Assembly: GCA_041393965.1 (NCBI GenBank) | Contig: JAWKJB010000001.1 | Location: forward strand, 186,001-250,000 | From: Acidimicrobiia bacterium | GTDB taxonomy: Bacteria; Actinomycetota; Acidimicrobiia; Spongiisociales; UBA5794 | Length of the DNA: 64,000 nucleotides | Direction of reading: 5' to 3' | In this document: positions 42,708-52,006 of the stretch, piece by piece | Layout of the letters: every line of letters starts with the position of its first letter | Position numbering within the stretch: the first letter of the stretch is position 1 | Translations under genes and position numbers: made by a program | Notes under the pieces: generated by a model | Told to the model about the DNA's origin: nothing | Database searches by the model: none | Seen by the model: only the letters and a program-made list of their open reading frames with translations

Positions 42708-43943
42708 ATGCCAGATACCGCAACCGAAACCGAAACCTCCTCGTTCGCCGCTCTCGGAGTCGATCCGGCGGTGGTCGAGGTTCTCACCTCGCGAGGGATC
42801 GTCGATCCGTTTCCCATACAGGCCATGACGATCCCGGATGCGCTCGAGGGCCGCGACATCACCGGTAAGGCGAAGACCGGTTCGGGCAAGACGCTGGCGT
42901 TCGGCATCCCGATGCTCGCCCATATCGGGGAGGCACAGCCCAAGCGCCCGCATGGACTGGTTCTCGTACCGACGAGGGAACTCGCGGTCCAGGTCACGCG
43001 TGCGCTCGCCCCCCTCCTCGAAGCGAAGGGCCACAAGGCGGTCACCGTGTACGGTGGCGCCCCCATGGGACCGCAGATTGATGCTCTCGCCGAAGGAGCA
43101 TCGCTTGCGATCGCAACTCCCGGCCGCTTGATCGACCTCATGGAACGGCAAGCACTCGATCCGTCGGATATCTCGATCGTCACCATCGATGAAGCCGACC
43201 AGATGGCCGACATGGGTTTCATGCCTCAGGTGCGCCGGATCATGGCCCAGCTCCCCGACAAGCGTCAGACCTTCCTCTTTTCGGCGACTCTCGACCACCA
43301 GGTCGCTGAGTTGATCGACCGTTACATGACGGCCCCGGTCAGCCACGAGGTTGCGTCTGACACCGAGACGGTTGAAACCATGGAGCACCGTTTCTTGAAG
43401 GTGCATTACATGGACAAACCGAAAGTCGTCGCCGAGCTCTCCCGTCACAACGAGCGGATCCTCGCATTCGCCAGAACAAAGGCGGGCGTGGATCGCCTCG
43501 TGCGGGATCTCAAGGAGCTCGGCATCGCGGTGGCCCCGATCCATGGTGATCTCCCGCAGCGGAAGAGAGAGCAGTCGCTGAAACGGTTCGCAGAGGGCTC
43601 GGTCGGAGTGCTCGTCGCGACCAATGTCGCAGCCCGCGGACTCCATATCGACGGGGTCGATGTCGTCGTCCACTACGACCCTCCCGATGATCCGAAGACC
43701 TACCTCCACCGCAGCGGGCGGACCGCTCGTGCCGGCGAGTCCGGCCTTGTCGTGACGCTGGTCGAGTGGGACCAAGTGAACGAGGTACTCGGAATCCAGC
43801 GTCGCGCCGAGCTGAATGTTCCGATCGTCAAGATGTTTTCGAACGATGAACGACTTGAGGATCTTGCGGGGTGGGAACCTCCGGAGGACGAAGTGCCGTT
43901 CACGGCGAAGTCGATCAAGAACCGCAAACGGCGCCGGTTCTGA
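42708..43943 (+). CDS. DEAD-box RNA helicase
   Basis: A 411-residue helicase. Q motif region FAALGVDPAVVEVLTSRGI with PFPIQ, Walker A KAKTGSGKTLAF, DEAD box TIDEADQ, SATL, and the second domain with ILAFARTK, GDLPQRKRE, VATNVAARGLHI and YLHRSGRTARAGE. These enzymes unwind short RNA duplexes for ribosome assembly or mRNA decay. The end is basic (KNRKRRRF). I start it at ATG 42708 (MPDTATETE). Confidence 0.9.
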   Translation: MPDTATETETSSFAALGVDPAVVEVLTSRGIVDPFPIQAMTIPDALEGRDITGKAKTGSGKTLAFGIPMLAHIGEAQPKRPHGLVLVPTRELAVQVTRALAPLLEAKGHKAVTVYGGAPMGPQIDALAEGASLAIATPGRLIDLMERQALDPSDISIVTIDEADQMADMGFMPQVRRIMAQLPDKRQTFLFSATLDHQVAELIDRYMTAPVSHEVASDTETVETMEHRFLKVHYMDKPKVVAELSRHNERILAFARTKAGVDRLVRDLKELGIAVAPIHGDLPQRKREQSLKRFAEGSVGVLVATNVAARGLHIDGVDVVVHYDPPDDPKTYLHRSGRTARAGESGLVVTLVEWDQVNEVLGIQRRAELNVPIVKMFSNDERLEDLAGWEPPEDEVPFTAKSIKNRKRRRF

Positions 43944-43992
43944 TCTCGCGCTCCCACCCTATGGTTCGGGCAGCAATCGACCGGAGCTGAAC

Positions 43993-44505
43993 ATGGCCAA
44001 CCAATACGACGCCGCCCCCGAACTCACCATCGACCTCGCCACGACCTACACGGCGACGCTGCACACCTCGGTGGGTGACATCGAGTTCGAGCTCCACGCC
44101 GAGGATGCGCCCCAGACCGTCAACAACTTCGTCTTCCTCGCAAGGGACGGCTTCTACGACGGCGTGATCTTCCACCGCACCATCCGGGGATTCATGATCC
44201 AAGGCGGGGACCCGACGGGGAGTGGCAGGGGTGGTCCGGGCTACCGGTTCCGCGACGAGCTCGGCCATTCCAAGTCGTCGTATCTGCGTGGGACCGTCGC
44301 CATGGCCAATTCAGGTCCGAACACCAACGGATCCCAGTTCTTCATCATGCATGCCGACTACGGTCTCCCGAACCAGTATTCGATCTTCGGACAGGTGACC
44401 GACGGTATCGAGGTGGTGGACCAGATCGCCGCTGCAGCAACGGGCATGCAGGATCGCCCGGTCTCACCCGTCACCATCGACTCGATCAGCATCACCGAGT
44501 CCTGA
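43993..44505 (+). CDS. Cyclophilin-type peptidyl-prolyl isomerase
   Basis: A 170-residue cyclophilin. Landmarks: VNNFVFLARDGFYDGVIFHRTIRGFMIQGGDP (active-site Arg and Phe), RGTVAMANSGPNTNGSQFFI, and YSIFGQVTDGIEVVDQI. No signal peptide, so cytoplasmic. GGAG lies 7 bases upstream. Catalyses cis-trans isomerisation of prolines in folding proteins. Confidence 0.92.
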   Translation: MANQYDAAPELTIDLATTYTATLHTSVGDIEFELHAEDAPQTVNNFVFLARDGFYDGVIFHRTIRGFMIQGGDPTGSGRGGPGYRFRDELGHSKSSYLRGTVAMANSGPNTNGSQFFIMHADYGLPNQYSIFGQVTDGIEVVDQIAAAATGMQDRPVSPVTIDSISITES

Positions 44506-44519
44506 TCATTAGAACCCGC

Positions 44520-45959
44520 CTATTCGCGGAGAAGCTGATCGGTTGGTGCGAACTCGTCGGTGAGGATCACGGCATCTGACGCCCATTCGATCGCTGCGTC
44601 GTCGATGAGCACCGTCTCACCGGCCGGGAGGTTCCCTTCGGTTGTCAATGCATCGAGGGGCTCGGTCGATCCAACGAGGACGAAGTTCCCGGCGTCGGGG
44701 CCGGTCAGGTAGCTCGCGGGGGCAGCGACCGCGACATGGTCGAAGACCTTGGCGAGTGTCTTGAGTTCGGCACGAACGAACCTCGTCTGTGGGCGGTCGA
44801 TGACATTCATGATGTACAGGCCGCCGGCACGGAGCTTCCCGCGGACCTCCTCGAGAAACTCCTTGGTCGTGAGATGCCACGGCACCGCCAGACTCGAGAA
44901 GGCGTCACCGACCACCACATCGTAGGCGTCGGACTCTTCGTGTCGGATCGTCAATCGGGCATCGCCGGTGACGATTCGGAGCCAGTCACCCCCAACGAGC
45001 CCGAGACGCTCCTCTGCGATCGTGACAAGTCCCCGATCGAGCTCGAGGACGGTGGAGGTTCCCCCGCGTGTTGCCTTGAGATATCGCGGGATGGTGAAGC
45101 CACCTCCCCCGATGAAGAGGGCATCGATCGGGGTACCCGGGATTTCGGCGTCGATGATGGCCGCGAACAGCCTCGCATATCGAAACCCGAGAAAGGTCGG
45201 GTCCGCGACATCGACATACGAATGATGTGAGATGTCGAGCATCAGTGTGCGCCCTGTGGGGCGGGTCTCGTCAGGGACGATCCTGACGCAGTAGTAGGCG
45301 GATTCGGTGTCGCAGGGGCCTGCAATGGCGGCGGACCCGATCACCGACACCACGAGCACCACTCCACCGACGAGGACCCATCGGCGGGACGACGGTGCCG
45401 CCACCACGACCGCGAGGAGCAGCAGGCACGCCGCGACACTCCAAGTGATCGGTCGCGACGGCAGTGCTGCGATGAGGACAAATCCCGTGACGAAGGTTCC
45501 GAACAACGCCCCGGCGGTGCCGATCGCGGACAGTGAGCCGACAACCGAGCCCGTATCGTCGAGGTTGGTCAGTTGCACCTTCGCAGCAAGCGGCGTCACC
45601 ATCGACAGTACCGCTGCCGGAGCGAAGAAGCCGATGGCAGCGAGCACTACCGCCGTGGCCCCGGAGGAGCCGACAAGATCGTCGCCAACGAGGTAGACGA
45701 ACGATGGCGATACGACGGCAAGGATCCCCCCGATCGCGAGCACCGGACCGAGTGCCGCACCCGCCCCTCCTCGGTCCGCGAGGCGCCCACCCGCCCACGC
45801 ACCGACTGCTATTGCTGCGAGCACCGTCCCGATGATCGCGGTGAACGACTCGAGGGTCACGCCGACATAAGGTGCGAGGATCCGCCCGGCGACTATCTCG
45901 AGGACGAGCACCGCTGCAGCGGCAACAAAGACAACGATGTTGATGAGCCAGGCTCGCAC
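44520..45959 (-). CDS. Spermidine-synthase-like protein with N-terminal membrane domain
   Basis: A 479-residue fusion: about 200 residues of membrane helices (GAWAGGRLADRGGAGAALG resembles MFS loops), then a spermidine-synthase-fold domain with the SAM-type glycine loop FIGGGGFTIPRYL and VVVGDAFSSLAVPWHLTTKEF. It lacks clear polyamine-specific Asp residues, so it may use another aminopropyl- or methyl-type transfer. GTG start. Such fusions are common in actinobacteria and of unknown reaction. Divergent from nothing nearby; its stop meets the cyclophilin stop. Confidence 0.75.
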   Translation of the reverse strand: MRAWLINIVVFVAAAAVLVLEIVAGRILAPYVGVTLESFTAIIGTVLAAIAVGAWAGGRLADRGGAGAALGPVLAIGGILAVVSPSFVYLVGDDLVGSSGATAVVLAAIGFFAPAAVLSMVTPLAAKVQLTNLDDTGSVVGSLSAIGTAGALFGTFVTGFVLIAALPSRPITWSVAACLLLLAVVVAAPSSRRWVLVGGVVLVVSVIGSAAIAGPCDTESAYYCVRIVPDETRPTGRTLMLDISHHSYVDVADPTFLGFRYARLFAAIIDAEIPGTPIDALFIGGGGFTIPRYLKATRGGTSTVLELDRGLVTIAEERLGLVGGDWLRIVTGDARLTIRHEESDAYDVVVGDAFSSLAVPWHLTTKEFLEEVRGKLRAGGLYIMNVIDRPQTRFVRAELKTLAKVFDHVAVAAPASYLTGPDAGNFVLVGSTEPLDALTTEGNLPAGETVLIDDAAIEWASDAVILTDEFAPTDQLLRE

Positions 45960-46076
45960 TCGGGGGATCCTCCGGGGTCGAACGGTACCCCAACGGGCGC
46001 GATGCCACTCCGAGGAGAGGGAGGGTGCTGTCCCGGGTGGGTCGCCGCCTCGGGAGCGGACACCTCCGTGGTGATT

Positions 46077-46385
46077 TCAGGAGGCCTTGCGCCGCTCCCG
46101 ATCGCGCAGCCTGCGGCGGAGTCTCCGGCGCTCGTTGGCGTCGAGTCCACCCCAGACCCCTGCCGCCTGATTGGTGCTGAGGGAGTACTGCAAGCAGGCG
46201 TCCTTCACCGGACACGCATTGCAGATCTCCTTTGCCTTGGCGGTTGCCGCCTCACTATCGGAGTCAGGGAAGAAGATGCTGCTCTCGACCCCGGCGCACG
46301 CTGCGTCCCTTCGCCAGTCGATGTTCGGTTCCCACATCACATCGCTCAGTGTCAGCACCGCGCCGCCTTTCGTCTCCGCGAACAC
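46077..46385 (-). CDS. WhiB-family Fe-S transcription factor
   Basis: A 102-residue WhiB-like protein. The four cluster-binding Cys are C30, C55, C58 and C64 (CNACPVKDAC in the middle), the turn is GVWGG at 76-80, and the end is a basic AT-hook-like tail (NERRRLRRRLRDRERRK). WhiB proteins hold a 4Fe-4S cluster and bind sigma factor region 4. The GTG start at 46385 is uncertain; an internal ATG at 46337 (MWEPNIDW) would give an 86-residue protein closer to the usual WhiB1 length. Promoter region is A+T-rich. Confidence 0.88.
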   Translation of the reverse strand: MFAETKGGAVLTLSDVMWEPNIDWRRDAACAGVESSIFFPDSDSEAATAKAKEICNACPVKDACLQYSLSTNQAAGVWGGLDANERRRLRRRLRDRERRKAS

Positions 46386-46609
46386 CTATAACGCATATGG
46401 TGCTAGGGATAATTCCCGAATTCCAGCTTTTTATCCCAGTTCTTTCAGGATTTCTCGCGAACAGGCATCGACGGGACCGAGTTCGTGCCGAGCACGCCGC
46501 TGAGGCTCTTTGGTCCGACGCCTTCGCCAGGTGTCTCGGGAAGCCGTCGAATCGGCCACTCCGTCGAGCGGGCGGAGGCGAAACAGCTGGATGGCGCTGC
46601 TGCGGCGGG
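46386..46609. other. Control region upstream of WhiB gene
   Basis: 224 bp without a gene. Between 46386 and 46450 it is unusually A+T-rich for the window (TATAAC, CATATG, TTTTTATCC), a probable promoter for the leftward whiB-like gene. The rest, up to the end of the CBS-BON gene, shows nothing I can name. Confidence 0.4.
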
Positions 46610-47269
46610 TCAGCGTTTCGTGTCGTCGTGGGTGAACGACACCGCAGCGTCGACGCTCACGACACCTTCGACACGAACCACGAGCTCTTCGAGCAGCCGT
46701 GCCTCGGACCTCGTTTCGACCGTGCCGGTGAGGGTCACGACGCCGTCGTCGACCACAGCCTTGACCGAACCGGGGTCAAGACGCATGACGCGTTCGAACA
46801 CATCGTCTTCGATCTCCAACAGAAGCTCGTCGTCGGATCGCGCGAACGCACCCATGACATCGGCCCTACTCACGATGCCTTCAAGGGTTCCGTCAGGAGT
46901 GACCACCGGAAGGCGCTTGACTCCCAGGTCGGTCATCCGCCGGGCAGCCTCCGTCACGGAAGACTCGCGATCGATCGTGTGCGGTGCAACCGACATGACA
47001 TCGGACACCTGCGACGCAACCGTCCGTTTTGCTTCTCCGAACAGGTTCGCGAGCAGGCGCCTTCTCTGGTGGCCCCATGACCGTTCGGCTTCGGCGGACA
47101 CGAAGTCCGCTTCGGTGATGATCCCAACGACACGCCGCTCGTCGTCGACCACGGGCAACCCGCTCACCCCGGCGTTCACCATCACCATTGCCGCTTCCTT
47201 GAGGGAGGCTTCGGTCCCGATGGTCGAAACATCGGTGGTCATGATGTCGGACACCTTCACTTGGCACAT
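46610..47269 (-). CDS. CBS-pair and BON domain protein
   Basis: A 219-residue protein. CBS1 is at 5-58 (MTTDVSTIGTEASLKEAAMV, ends GIITEADF), CBS2 at 88-143 (MSVAPHTIDRESSV, ends GIVSRADVM), and BON at about 148-215 (VVDDGVVTLTGTVETRSEARL). CBS pairs bind adenine nucleotides or SAM, BON domains bind membranes or small molecules. No transmembrane helix. Start: ATG 47269 (MCQVKVSD); a GTG 9 bases later, with AAGG well placed, is a close alternative. Divergent from the FHA gene, whose start is 34 bp away. Confidence 0.8.
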   Translation of the reverse strand: MCQVKVSDIMTTDVSTIGTEASLKEAAMVMVNAGVSGLPVVDDERRVVGIITEADFVSAEAERSWGHQRRRLLANLFGEAKRTVASQVSDVMSVAPHTIDRESSVTEAARRMTDLGVKRLPVVTPDGTLEGIVSRADVMGAFARSDDELLLEIEDDVFERVMRLDPGSVKAVVDDGVVTLTGTVETRSEARLLEELVVRVEGVVSVDAAVSFTHDDTKR

Positions 47270-47302
47270 CCTTGTCGTCGGGTCCGCGCAAGGGTAGTGC
47301 CG

Positions 47303-47992
47303 ATGCAAACCCGCCGCATGAATCGGCGATGGTGGAACCGGGTCCTCGCTACTCTCTATGCGCACGGTCAGATCCCAGCGGGAGCAAGAGTGTCGCTCAA
47401 GGTCAGCTATCAAGGCAACGATGTCGTCGTGGATGAGGGTTCGTCGATCCTCATCGGTTCGGGTGAGGGTTCGTCGATCCGCATCGCCCGCCCGGGCATC
47501 TCTCGCCAGCACGCCGCCGTCTCGTACGACGGATCCACTTGGAAGGTCGAAGACGCAGACTCACGCAACGGGACCTTCGTCGACGGGCAGCGGATCCATG
47601 TCACCACGATCGATGGACCGATGACGCTGTTCCTCGGACATCCCACCGACGGTGAGTCGATCACCTTCACGCCGATCGACAACAGCGTTCAGGATCTCGC
47701 AGATGAGATCGATTCGTTCATGCTTCCCGACACACCACCGGCCGTACCGAGTCGAACATCGCGCCGTTCGGCTGTCGATTCCGCGCCAGCGCCGTCACCG
47801 ACGGCGAGCGCAGCAGTCGTCGCCGCGTCCGACCCGCCGCGCCAGAAATCGGCGACTGACCCCGACCTCCACGACGCGATCCGCGACCAGATCGCCGCCA
47901 TCAGGGGCCTCACCTGGTCGGTGTGGGCGATGATCGCCGTCACCGCAGCACTCTGCGTCCTGACGCTGTTTGTCGGCATTCTCGGGAGCTGA
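47303..47992 (+). CDS. FHA-domain membrane protein
   Basis: A 229-residue protein. The FHA domain covers roughly 35-125, with the phosphothreonine-binding core GISRQHAAVSYDGSTW and DSRNGTFVDGQRI. A Pro/Ala/Ser-rich linker follows, and a C-terminal helix (VWAMIAVTAALCVLTLFVGIL) anchors it. It should read Thr-phosphorylation by Ser/Thr kinases at the inner membrane. Its stop abuts the PAC2 gene stop on the opposite strand. Confidence 0.85.
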   Translation: MQTRRMNRRWWNRVLATLYAHGQIPAGARVSLKVSYQGNDVVVDEGSSILIGSGEGSSIRIARPGISRQHAAVSYDGSTWKVEDADSRNGTFVDGQRIHVTTIDGPMTLFLGHPTDGESITFTPIDNSVQDLADEIDSFMLPDTPPAVPSRTSRRSAVDSAPAPSPTASAAVVAASDPPRQKSATDPDLHDAIRDQIAAIRGLTWSVWAMIAVTAALCVLTLFVGILGS

Positions 47993-48844
47993 TCACTCGT
48001 CTTCGCCCGAGGACTCGAGGAACTTCGTGAACTCCGCCGCGATCTCGTCTGCGGTCGGCAGATCCATCGGAACATGCGCTGTCGTACCGAAGGTGACATC
48101 GAGTCCCTCCACGAGCTCCCTTGCATCGGAGCGTTTCGCGAGGAGTTCATCGAGGCGAGCCACATGCTCATGGGCTTCCGACTCGATGTCATCGAGATCG
48201 AGATCGACATCGAGCTGCGCCGCGATCTTGGACAGGAGGGAATAGACGGCTGGCGCGTATGGTCGTGCCACATACTGGGGGACTTGCGCCCAATAACCGA
48301 CCGTCGGGAAACCGGCATCTTCGAGCAGCGCGCGAAACGCCGTCCCAGCCGATGCCGGAACGATCACATTGTCGATCAGCATGTCGTCACCAGCCACGAG
48401 CAGTCTCGAGTCCGAGGCGGTCGAGATGACCGCGGTCGGCATCGAATGTCGGACGGGGGTCGGTATCGAGCCGACCGTCACGACCTTGGCGACATCGTTC
48501 TGCTCGGCGAACTCCACGAGGTGCTTCCCGATTCCCTGCCAGCGGTAGTCAGGCTCGTTCCCTGCGAGCATCAGGACATCGACACCCCCAACGACCGTGT
48601 GGATGATCGAAAGGCGTGGCCATGACAAGATCATCTGTTCACCGGCAGATGTTCGGATGATCGGCCGGTTCGACCGGTAGTCGAAGACCTTGTCTGGATC
48701 GAAATGAGCGACGATCGTCCCATCCTCGGCGAGCCAGTCCACGGCGTCGCTGGCTGCGGCCGCCGCATCGCCCCAGCCGGTGACACCGATGATCAGGACG
48801 GGGTTTTGAACTTCTGGCTTGTTGACAACGGTGAAAAGCGTCAT
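47993..48844 (-). CDS. PAC2-family protein (proteasome assembly chaperone-like)
   Basis: A 283-residue PAC2-fold protein. Core features: LIIGVTGWGDAAAAASDAV near the start, IIRTSAGEQMILSWP, MLAGNEPDYRW, VVTVGSIPTPVRHSMPT, and an ALLEDAGFPTVGYWAQVPQYVARPYAPAV block, all PAC2-like. In archaea and eukaryotes homologues help build the 20S core; in actinobacteria the role is unproven. The C-terminal 80 residues are acidic helices. Begins 9 bp after the Bpa gene on the same strand, so they form an operon. Confidence 0.82.
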   Translation of the reverse strand: MTLFTVVNKPEVQNPVLIIGVTGWGDAAAAASDAVDWLAEDGTIVAHFDPDKVFDYRSNRPIIRTSAGEQMILSWPRLSIIHTVVGGVDVLMLAGNEPDYRWQGIGKHLVEFAEQNDVAKVVTVGSIPTPVRHSMPTAVISTASDSRLLVAGDDMLIDNVIVPASAGTAFRALLEDAGFPTVGYWAQVPQYVARPYAPAVYSLLSKIAAQLDVDLDLDDIESEAHEHVARLDELLAKRSDARELVEGLDVTFGTTAHVPMDLPTADEIAAEFTKFLESSGEDE

Positions 48845-48853
48845 GGCATCGAC

Positions 48854-49342
48854 CTACAAGTAGAGACCGCCACCCTGGTCTTGGCCAGGGTTCGCCTCGA
48901 TGGCTGGCCGTCGCCGCATTCGGTCAAGCTGCGCAGATGCTGCCATCTGCTGACTGATCAGTGACGCCTGGATGCCGTGGAACAGCCCCTCGAGCCATCC
49001 AACGAGCTGGGCCTGGGCGATCCGCAGCTCCGCTTCCGACGGAGCTGTTTCCCCCATGGGAATGAACACAGAGTCGAGTTCGTCACGGAGGTCCGCGGAG
49101 AGGACATCTTTGAGTTCGTCGAGGGAACGCTCGTAGATCGACAGCAGCCGTTCGCGCCCCGCTTCGTCCAGTGGTGCCTCGCGCACCTCGTCGAGCATCG
49201 CGCGGGTCATCGAAGCGATCCTGATCAGCTTCGAAGGCTCCGTCACGCTTGGTGTCTGATGTTCGTTCGTCGAGGCCGTCTTGTCGTCCGCGGTGACCAC
49301 CTCGGGCCTCACTGCCTGTGCGACTTCTTGTTCGTCGGGCAT
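48854..49342 (-). CDS. bpa: Bacterial proteasome activator (Bpa/PafE, DUF2587)
   Basis: A 162-residue helical protein matching Bpa/PafE. The segment LIRIASMTRAMLDEVREAPLDEAGRERL (28 residues; seen here as SMTRAMLDEVREAPLDE and GRERLLSIYERSLDEL), the LVGWLEGLFHGIQASL helix and the C-terminal GGGLYL are diagnostic. In Mycobacterium, a terminal GQYL docks into the 20S alpha ring and opens the gate without ATP; here it reads GLYL. It forms a dodecameric ring. This implies a 20S proteasome elsewhere in the genome. Disordered, acidic N-terminus. Confidence 0.9.
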   Translation of the reverse strand: MPDEQEVAQAVRPEVVTADDKTASTNEHQTPSVTEPSKLIRIASMTRAMLDEVREAPLDEAGRERLLSIYERSLDELKDVLSADLRDELDSVFIPMGETAPSEAELRIAQAQLVGWLEGLFHGIQASLISQQMAASAQLDRMRRRPAIEANPGQDQGGGLYL

Positions 49343-49387
49343 ACGCGAAGCATACGACCCGACCCGGCATGCGAGTACGATGCCGCC

Positions 49388-51949
49388 ATGACCGATACCG
49401 GCACCGAGGCAACGCCCCGAAAGAAGCGCCGGGTTCTCCGTCGGATCCTCTGGTCGCTGTTGGCGTTCGGGGTGGGACTGGTCATCGCGGCGATCGTCTT
49501 CCTCCAATACTCCGTACATCGAGCATTCCCCCAAACGACCGGTACGGTCGAGATTCCCGGGTTGACCGACACGGTTGAGGTCATCCGCGACTCGTTCGGG
49601 GTACCACACATCTACGCAAGCACGCCGCACGATCTCATGCTCGCGCAAGGGTATGTCCACGCTCAGGATCGCTTCTTCCAGATGGACTTCTGGAGACACA
49701 TCTCCCACGGTGAGCTCGCTTCGATGTTCGGCGAGTCGCAGCTCGAGACTGATATGTTCCTGCGCGACATGGGCTGGGGTCGGCTCGCCACGGCCCAATA
49801 CGAGGCCGAGACGGAAGCCATCCGGGCACTTCTCGACGCTTACGCGCAGGGCGTCAACGCGTATCTCGAGACCCAATCACCCGCCGATCTCAGCTTCGAA
49901 TACACGATCTTGGAGCTGCTCAACCATGAATATGACCCGGAGCCGTGGGACGGCGCCGACTCCCTTGCATGGGGCAAGGTGATGGCGTGGGATCTCGGAG
50001 GCAACAAGTCTGCCGAGATCGAGCGGGCCATGTATCTCGGCGTGTTGAGCAGCGACCGTGTCGACCAGCTCTTTCCACCCTACCCGGGTGATCGACACCC
50101 CTACATCGTGCCCCGTGGCCAAGAGGTGCCGACGGGGGTACAGGTCCAATCGCAGATCCCCGATGGTGCGCGCTCCCCGCTTTCGGCCGCGTCGCGGGCG
50201 ATTCGTGCGATCAACCAGATCACCCTCGGCGGCGAGGGGACGGGCATCGGGTCCAACTCGTGGGTTGTTGCCGGTGCTCACACCCCGACCGGCCTCCCGT
50301 ACCTCGCGAACGACCCTCATCTGGGAGCACAGATGCCTTCGATCTGGTACCAAGTGGGGTTGCATTGTTACGCCGTCACACCTGACTGCCCGTTCGATGT
50401 CGCGGGTTTTTCGTTCGCAGGAGTGCCCGGTGTCATCATCGGCCACAACGCGAACATCGCGTGGGGCTTCACCAACACGGGCCCCGATGTCCAGGACCTG
50501 TACATCGAGAAGATCAATCCTGACAATCCCGATCAGTACGAGGTCAACGGCGCATGGGTCGACATGGAGATCCGGACCGAGACGATCGAGGTTGCCGGGG
50601 GTGAACCCACGACCAAGGTCGTGAGGTCGACGCGACACGGGCCGATCATCTCGGATTCCTATGAGCCCCTCGAGGACTTCGATGCCTCCGGGGCGTTCAA
50701 GCCCGATCCGTACGCCATCGCGTTGCGCTGGACCGCGCTCGATCCGTCCCCGTCGATCGCAGGCCCGATCCTCGGACTGAACACGGCGTCCAGCTTCGAT
50801 GAGTTCCGCGCGGCGGCAGAGCTGTTCGATGTACCGGCGCAGAACATGATCTACGCCGATGTTGCGGGCAACATCGGTTACCAGATGCCGGGCAAGGTCC
50901 CCATAAGGGCCTCCGGCGACGGAACTCTTCCGGTTCCGGGTTGGACCGATGCTTTCGAATGGACCGGTTTTGTTCCGTTCGACGAGTTGCCGTCGAGCTA
51001 CAACCCGCCGTCGGGGTGGATTGTCACTGCGAACAATGCCGTTGTCGACGATACATACGGCTTCCTGATCACAAAGGACTTCGACGACGGGTATCGGGCC
51101 CGACGGATTGTCGATCTCGTTGCTTCGAACCTCGGCATCGATGCGGAGGGGCATCGCGTCATCCAGTTCGACAGCTACGACCTCAACGCCGCATTCATTC
51201 TTCCCTACCTCGAGAACGCCCTTGTCGTGGAACCCGACGCTCCCTCGGACGAAACGGCAACCGCCGCGATCAACGAACTCTTCACTTGGGATCTCCGCAA
51301 CACGGCGACAAGCGCGGGAGCGGCGGTATGGAACGGGTTCTGGCGCAACCTGCTCGATCTCACCTTTCGCGGCGATCTGCCCTCCGACTGGCTGCCGGAG
51401 GGAAACGCCAGATGGTTCGAGGTGATGAGGGGCCTCCTCGTCGTCCCCGACGACCCCTTCTGGGACGATCCGACGACCGGAGCCGTCGAAGACCGGGACG
51501 CCATCCTTGTGGCAGCGTTCGGTGCCGCCCTCGATGAGCTGAGCAGCCTGCTGCGCGGAAACCCGTGGGAGTGGACTTGGGGCGACCTCCACACGATGAC
51601 ATTCGTGAACCAGTCGCTCGGTGATTCTGGTATCGGGATCATCGAGGATCGCTTCAACCGGGGGCCGTACCCGGCGAGCGGATCCGAAGGGGTCGTCAAC
51701 GCGGTCGGTTGGACGGCAACGGAAGGCTACGCCGTGGACTGGCTCCCCTCGATGCGGATGCTCATCGACCTGAGTGATCTGAGCGCGTCGACAGCGATCC
51801 ACACCACCGGCCAGTCGGGACATACCGATCATCCGCACTACGACGACATGATCGCCCTTTGGCTCGTCGGCGACACGGCGCCAATGCTGTGGAATCGGGC
51901 CGACATCGACGAGGATGCCGAGGCACGGATGGTGCTTTCACCTCGATGA
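49388..51949 (+). CDS. Penicillin acylase family Ntn hydrolase
   Basis: An 853-residue exported Ntn hydrolase. A short Arg/Lys-rich start and one helix (LLAFGVGLVIAAIVFLQ) target it outside or anchor it. The chain A block includes FGVPHIYASTPHDLMLAQGYVHAQDRFFQMD. The autocatalytic nucleophile is Ser 289 in GSNSWVVAG. Chain B has ANDPHLGAQMPSIWYQV and GVIIGHNANIAWGFTN, giving the oxyanion Asn. Such enzymes hydrolyse amides, including acyl-homoserine lactones or N-acyl amino acids. Self-cleavage at Ser289 is expected. Start ATG 49388 (MTDTGTEATP), 45 bp from the divergent Bpa start. Confidence 0.88.
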   Translation: MTDTGTEATPRKKRRVLRRILWSLLAFGVGLVIAAIVFLQYSVHRAFPQTTGTVEIPGLTDTVEVIRDSFGVPHIYASTPHDLMLAQGYVHAQDRFFQMDFWRHISHGELASMFGESQLETDMFLRDMGWGRLATAQYEAETEAIRALLDAYAQGVNAYLETQSPADLSFEYTILELLNHEYDPEPWDGADSLAWGKVMAWDLGGNKSAEIERAMYLGVLSSDRVDQLFPPYPGDRHPYIVPRGQEVPTGVQVQSQIPDGARSPLSAASRAIRAINQITLGGEGTGIGSNSWVVAGAHTPTGLPYLANDPHLGAQMPSIWYQVGLHCYAVTPDCPFDVAGFSFAGVPGVIIGHNANIAWGFTNTGPDVQDLYIEKINPDNPDQYEVNGAWVDMEIRTETIEVAGGEPTTKVVRSTRHGPIISDSYEPLEDFDASGAFKPDPYAIALRWTALDPSPSIAGPILGLNTASSFDEFRAAAELFDVPAQNMIYADVAGNIGYQMPGKVPIRASGDGTLPVPGWTDAFEWTGFVPFDELPSSYNPPSGWIVTANNAVVDDTYGFLITKDFDDGYRARRIVDLVASNLGIDAEGHRVIQFDSYDLNAAFILPYLENALVVEPDAPSDETATAAINELFTWDLRNTATSAGAAVWNGFWRNLLDLTFRGDLPSDWLPEGNARWFEVMRGLLVVPDDPFWDDPTTGAVEDRDAILVAAFGAALDELSSLLRGNPWEWTWGDLHTMTFVNQSLGDSGIGIIEDRFNRGPYPASGSEGVVNAVGWTATEGYAVDWLPSMRMLIDLSDLSASTAIHTTGQSGHTDHPHYDDMIALWLVGDTAPMLWNRADIDEDAEARMVLSPR

Positions 51950-52006
51950 ACGCGTGTCCCGCGTCATGGCCGTGGCGGATCCGGGTCAGGGCGCCGGGAG
52001 TCCATG

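Noticed and set aside
49877..51838. 653-codon leftward frame opposite the penicillin acylase gene
   Set aside because: Antisense shadow; the acylase frame has nucleophile, oxyanion and signal features.
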